DNA from: Candidatus Saccharimonadota bacterium
GTDB taxonomy: Bacteria > Patescibacteriota > Saccharimonadia > Saccharimonadales > Saccharimonadaceae
Length of the DNA: 64,000 nt
Direction: 5' to 3'
NCBI GenBank assembly: GCA_027312225.1
Contig: DAICXK010000003.1
Span: 244-64,243 of the forward strand
Below the pieces are notes generated by a model. The model did not search any database, was not told where the DNA came from, and saw only the letters and a program-made list of their open reading frames with translations. Every line of letters begins with the position of its first letter. The first letter of the stretch is position 1. Positions 59,875-64,000 of this stretch are shown here, one piece after another. The position numbers and the translations under genes are program-made.

Positions 59875-62130
59875 TTATTTATTTTTGAGCCAACGTGACA
59901 GGCGAACCCGCCTCAACGGCTTGCTTAGTTTTGTAATCGTCTTGTTACTACTGAGTTTTGTCAGCAGGCTAATCAAGTGCTCGATATCATTAACGCGGAA
60001 TCGCGCGTCGGTCTCACCACCACCAACCTTAATGGTCGTGGCCTGGCTGTTCAGCGCACGAAACATATCCTCATCAGTAAAGTCATCACCCGCACACAGC
60101 ACAAAATCAGGTTGGTACGTCTCGACAAGCTTTTCAACGGCCATACCTTTATGGATATCGCGCTGCTTGACCTCGACGATTTTGTGACCTGTGTGCACCG
60201 CTAGGGCATCGCCATCAACAGCCTTGACCAGGTCGTGGCGCAGTTTCATTGACCGATTATAGGCAACTTCAGGTACGACATTACGGAAATGCCACACCAT
60301 CGAGAACTCTTTCTCCTCGATACGTGATCCCGGGGTGCGATCGGTGTAGGTTTCCATAATCTTACGGATTGCCGGTTTAGCCTTTTTAATACGATTCGGC
60401 CGCGTCTCCCATTTGCCGTTAATGCGAATGCGCGCGCCATGTTCGGCTGCCAGGTCAATCCCCAGTGCCTTGAACCACCATGTCATCACCTTGCGCGGTC
60501 GGCCGCTGACAATCGCCACGCGGGTCGATTTCTTCTGTGACAAGGTAGCCAACAGTAATCGAAGCTTGATCGACGGGGCGCCGGCAATAGCCGACGGGGT
60601 AGGCTGAAATGGCTTCAGCGTGCCGTCGTAGTCAAGAATAATCAGACGCTTTTTAGCCTGCTGGAACTCATGGATGATTTCGGTACGCTGTTCGCGCGTC
60701 ATCACGATATCGTGCGCATGATTGCCGCCCGACTGGGCTAGTTTCATATCATCAATAAATGCCTTGGCCCATGTTTGTACGTCGTATTGCCGGATGCGCT
60801 CTTGCATGCTTTTCATGCGACGAGCCTGGTCGCTCGGTAGCATTCTGAGCGCCTCGTCCAATGCCGAGGCGATTGAACGGGCATTGCTTGGGTTCACTAA
60901 TACCGCATCGGTCAGCTCGTCGGCCGCGCCCGCCAGCTCGCTCAGTACCAAAACGCCGCGCTGGTTCTGCTTGCTGGCAACGTATTCTTTGGCAACCAAA
61001 TTCATGCCATCGCGCACTGGTGTCACGAGCATAATATCAGCCGCGATGTAATTGGCTACAATCTCATCAAACGGACGGTTCTGAAACTGATAGGATATCG
61101 GCGCCCAGTCAGCTGTGCCATAGATACCATTAATACGTGCTACGGTACGCTCAATTTGATCACGAAGATTCTGGTATGCCTCGACTCCCGTACGAGACGG
61201 CACTGCCACCATCTGTAACACGACGTTACCACGATATTCTGGGTATTCCTCTAGCAGTAATCGATATGCCTCAAGCCGCTGCGGGATGCCCTTGGAGTAA
61301 TCAAGACGATCAATTGACAGGATAATACGTTGTTTCAGGTAGCGGCGCTTGATCGAACGTTCAATCTTGGCGGTCGCAGCAGAGTTGACTGCCTTCACAT
61401 ATTTCTTGTAATCAATACCGATTGGGTAGGTGCCGACCTGAACCGTACGCCCCTGGTACTCAACCTGTGCCTCATGCGCCTCGACGCCCAACAGGCGATG
61501 AACGCTGCTCATAAAGTGACGCGCATAATCGTAGGTATGGAACCCAACCACATCACTACCCATCAGGCCCTCAAGCAACCGACGGCGCTCGGGCAACAAT
61601 CGGAAGATCTCAAACGAAGGGAAGGGAATGTGAAGGAAAAATCCAATTGTCGCCTTCGGCACGTCTTGACGCACCATCGCCGGAACTAACATTAGCTGAT
61701 AATCATGTACCCAGATGCGCGCATTTGATGTTGCTGACTGCTTAACAGCAGCAGCATACAGCTGATTCACTTCGTCATAAGCCTGCCAGTACGCGTCGTC
61801 ATATTGCGTTAATGACTGGAAGTAATGGAATAGTGGCCATAGCGTATCATTCGAGTAACCTTCGTAAAAGTTATGAATCTGCGCGGCCGTCAGAAATACC
61901 GGCACGGCGTTGTGTTTGGCAAAGTGGTCGCGGATCTCTTGCTTGTCTTTATTGGAAAGGTCATCACTTGGCGTGCCACACCAACCAACCCATACAGTGT
62001 CGTCCTCACGCAGAGATGACATGGCCGTCGCCAAACCACCCGAAGAAGATTCGTAGGTTAGTTTCCCATCCTTTTTCGACACACTCATCGGTAGTCGATT
62101 CGACACAATCACAAATGAATGTTTCGTCAT
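59875..62130 (-). CDS. bifunctional trehalose-6-phosphate synthase/phosphatase (OtsA-OtsB fusion)
   Basis: GT20: VSNRLPMSV, HDYQLMLVPAMVR, IDRLDYSKGIPQRLEAY; HAD: IILDYDGTLKPF, VSGRP, CAGDDFTDEDMF. Confidence 0.96.
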   Translation of the reverse strand: MTKHSFVIVSNRLPMSVSKKDGKLTYESSSGGLATAMSSLREDDTVWVGWCGTPSDDLSNKDKQEIRDHFAKHNAVPVFLTAAQIHNFYEGYSNDTLWPLFHYFQSLTQYDDAYWQAYDEVNQLYAAAVKQSATSNARIWVHDYQLMLVPAMVRQDVPKATIGFFLHIPFPSFEIFRLLPERRRLLEGLMGSDVVGFHTYDYARHFMSSVHRLLGVEAHEAQVEYQGRTVQVGTYPIGIDYKKYVKAVNSAATAKIERSIKRRYLKQRIILSIDRLDYSKGIPQRLEAYRLLLEEYPEYRGNVVLQMVAVPSRTGVEAYQNLRDQIERTVARINGIYGTADWAPISYQFQNRPFDEIVANYIAADIMLVTPVRDGMNLVAKEYVASKQNQRGVLVLSELAGAADELTDAVLVNPSNARSIASALDEALRMLPSDQARRMKSMQERIRQYDVQTWAKAFIDDMKLAQSGGNHAHDIVMTREQRTEIIHEFQQAKKRLIILDYDGTLKPFQPTPSAIAGAPSIKLRLLLATLSQKKSTRVAIVSGRPRKVMTWWFKALGIDLAAEHGARIRINGKWETRPNRIKKAKPAIRKIMETYTDRTPGSRIEEKEFSMVWHFRNVVPEVAYNRSMKLRHDLVKAVDGDALAVHTGHKIVEVKQRDIHKGMAVEKLVETYQPDFVLCAGDDFTDEDMFRALNSQATTIKVGGGETDARFRVNDIEHLISLLTKLSSNKTITKLSKPLRRVRLSRWLKNK

Positions 62131-62183
62131 CAGTATCTATTATACCATGCCGTCAATCCTTAACTGATTATGGATATACAAAA

Positions 62184-62200
62184 AACGCCCTCATGGCGTT
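62184..62200 (-). terminator. intrinsic terminator
   Basis: AACGCC-atgag-GGCGTT followed by TTTTG on minus strand. Confidence 0.7.
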
Positions 62201-62225
62201 CTGAAGATATTCGAGTTGTTGGGTT

Positions 62226-62251
62226 GGGCGGGGATCCGAAGATCCCCGCCC
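62226..62251 (-). terminator. GC-rich hairpin 5 nt after stop, no U-tract
   Basis: GGGCGGGGATC-cgaa/ttcg-GATCCCCGCCC, 11-bp perfect stem. Confidence 0.6.
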
Positions 62252-62256
62252 GCACC

Positions 62257-62715
62257 TCAGACGGCGCGTGGCCCGGTCGGCTGACCGGACAGCTTGATCG
62301 CGTGATCGAGCTTGGCGCGAACGCTGTCGACATGAGCCTGTGCGGCCTTCACGTTGTGGCTGTCCGCCCGCTGGTACGTCTGATGCGCCATGGACAGCTG
62401 CTTCTGCGCGTGCTGCAGATCCGCACCGAGGACGTTGGTGTAGTGCAGCCATGCGGTCGCACGCACCGTCTCCGGGTAGGACTTCAGCAGCGCTACAGCG
62501 TCCTCGTCCAGCTCGTCGAGCTGACGCATCATCTCGACCACGGCCGAGACGTCAGCGTAGTGCTGCGCGGCAGCCTTCAGCTCGTCGATCTGACGACTCA
62601 GTTCGACAGGCAGGAGGACCTGCATCTTGGCGTTGCGGTAACGCCACAGCAGCCAGGCGATAACGCCCAGCAAGATGACCGCGATGACCAGGGACACTTC
62701 GGTGATGATGTTCAT
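62257..62715 (-). CDS. hypothetical protein: N-terminal TM plus coiled-coil-like region
   Basis: MNIITEVSLVIAVILLGVIAWLLWRYR...; GC-rich codons; monocistronic. Confidence 0.7.
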   Translation of the reverse strand: MNIITEVSLVIAVILLGVIAWLLWRYRNAKMQVLLPVELSRQIDELKAAAQHYADVSAVVEMMRQLDELDEDAVALLKSYPETVRATAWLHYTNVLGADLQHAQKQLSMAHQTYQRADSHNVKAAQAHVDSVRAKLDHAIKLSGQPTGPRAV

Positions 62716-62790
62716 AACCGTTCTTTCTGAGGTGCGACCATTCCGCACCTCTTGTCGTTGTACAACAAGGTAGCGGTAAGGCTAAGTTAT

Positions 62791-62820
62791 ATTATAGCAT
62801 TTTTTATAGTAACATGTCAA
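62791..62820 (-). promoter_or_regulatory. near-perfect promoter TTGACA-18-TATAAT
   Basis: TTGACA (complement of 62815-62820), TATAAT (complement of 62791-62796). Confidence 0.75.
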
Positions 62821-62856
62821 GTATCTACATTATACCCATACTGGTATAGTAGTCAT

Positions 62857-63402
62857 GTGAGATCAGTTCTATTTGTAACAGGTAATCAACGGAAGCTCGA
62901 CGAGGCACGTCTTGCCTGTGACCTCTATGATATCGAGATTATTAACCAGGTCTTCGACATCGATGAAATTCAATCTTCTAACCCGCGTCAGGTGACCGAA
63001 CACAAGGCACGAGCTGCCTATGATTTGGCGGGTCGTCCCGTTGTTGTCACTGACACCTGTTGGTCGATTCCCGCACTGGGTGGCTTTCCGGGTGCCTACA
63101 TGAAGGATATCGCCAATTGGTTCAGCGAGCAGGATTTCCTGAATCTCATGACAGATAAAGATGATAGCCGCATCAGCTTCACCGAAAACATTGCCTATTA
63201 TGATGGCAAGACTCTGCAATTTTTCTCAAAAGAGCTCTGGGGCCAGGTTGTTCCACCCCGCGGCACGGGTAACTCGATCGAGAACGTCGCCGAATTTGAA
63301 GGCAAGACACTCGGCGAGCGTCGCGCAGAAGGTGGCGTTAGCCACGCACCTGAAGACTATGTGTGGATAGACTTTGCCAAATGGTACGCAAATAGGCCTT
63401 GA
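62857..63402 (+). CDS. RdgB/HAM1-like non-canonical purine NTP pyrophosphatase, GTG start
   Basis: VLFVTGNQRKLDEARLA, VVVTDTCWSIPALGGFPGAYMKDI, GERRAEGGVSH. Confidence 0.85.
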   Translation: MRSVLFVTGNQRKLDEARLACDLYDIEIINQVFDIDEIQSSNPRQVTEHKARAAYDLAGRPVVVTDTCWSIPALGGFPGAYMKDIANWFSEQDFLNLMTDKDDSRISFTENIAYYDGKTLQFFSKELWGQVVPPRGTGNSIENVAEFEGKTLGERRAEGGVSHAPEDYVWIDFAKWYANRP

Positions 63403-63657
63403 CGATACCAATAAAACATGACACTATGAGACTATGAACAGATTAGTTTCATACCAGTATCGTACTAACGGCACCGACATGAAGTTCGGCGGCTTTGGCG
63501 TGGCAATCGTCAAGAACGTATCTGGTATGGCTTATCTCCCTCTCTAACATCTGACATTTTGACACTCGATAAGCCTCCAAGAGGTCTTATCATACATCAC
63601 CTTTTGGCGGCTCATCTGGTCTCGAAATACGAGGCCAGTAAAAGAAAGGAGAGGATC

Positions 63658-64000
63658 ATGGCATTTGGTCCCATCATGCGGTTCAAGGTCGGCGACCTTG
63701 ACATCGAACTGGCGCCCCTAACGCACGAGTCGATGAGCGAGTTTGTCAATCTCAGCCACGGCGGCGGCATGCAGCGCCACCAAGTGACACGGTATCTCGG
63801 CAGGCGGCTGGCGCCGACCGTCGAGGACGAGCACGAGTGGTTCGACAAGACCAGGGCAGACCGCACCAGCATTGTCTGGGGCATCTGGGTTATCGACGGG
63901 AATGAGCGCATTCTCATCGGCAACTCCGCCCTCAACGGCATTGGCGAAGACGGCCACACCGGCTTTATCCGCCAGGCCACCAGCGGCTCGATGATTTTTC
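63658..64000 (+). CDS. GNAT-like N-acetyltransferase, truncated by window edge
   Basis: AAAGGAGAGG SD, ATG 63658, open to window end; LAPLTHESMSEFVNL...VWGIWVIDGNERILIGNSALNGI. Confidence 0.65.
   Translation, partial: MAFGPIMRFKVGDLDIELAPLTHESMSEFVNLSHGGGMQRHQVTRYLGRRLAPTVEDEHEWFDKTRADRTSIVWGIWVIDGNERILIGNSALNGIGEDGHTGFIRQATSGSMIF

Overview
The window is a gene-dense bacterial chromosome segment using the standard code (TGA is used as a stop, e.g. der/pth overlap at ATGA). I recognise: a complete F1Fo ATP synthase operon (minus strand, 14508->7953); dus, gltX, smpB, xth, topA, der, pth, dprA and a RdgB/HAM1-type NTPase; two histidine kinase/response regulator pairs; a UvrD-like helicase fused to a RecB-type nuclease; an ABC-F ATPase; two GT4 glycosyltransferases; a P-type cation ATPase; a sortase; a PEGA protein; a type IV pilin and a pilin-like/RCC1 fusion; a conjugation-type ATPase; a sigma4/HARE-HTH protein; a TPS-TPP fusion; a LLM-class oxidoreductase; and two tRNAs (Leu-CAA, Glu-CTC). 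Gene content and architectures resemble Candidatus Saccharibacteria (TM7) / Patescibacteria (inference, not proven). Most worth a second look: (1) a probable stand-alone structured ncRNA of about 310 nt on the minus strand at 46262-46572, with a TTGACA-17-TAATAT promoter and an intrinsic terminator, matching no RNA family I recognise; (2) a transcript at about 5476-6057 with a roughly 275-nt structured leader, closed by a long-range 12-13 bp helix, ahead of a 54-aa CxxCxGxG zinc-finger protein; (3) a recurring class of short monocistronic 'cassettes' scattered between core operons, sharing GC-rich codons, often strong promoters/SDs, and GC-rich hairpins right after the stop codon (several U-tract poor), possibly actinobacterial-host-derived or very highly expressed genes; (4) an RCC1 beta-propeller on a pilin-like N-terminus. 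No CRISPR array, rRNA, IS element or prophage was seen. All functional calls are from reading motifs by eye; no searches were run.
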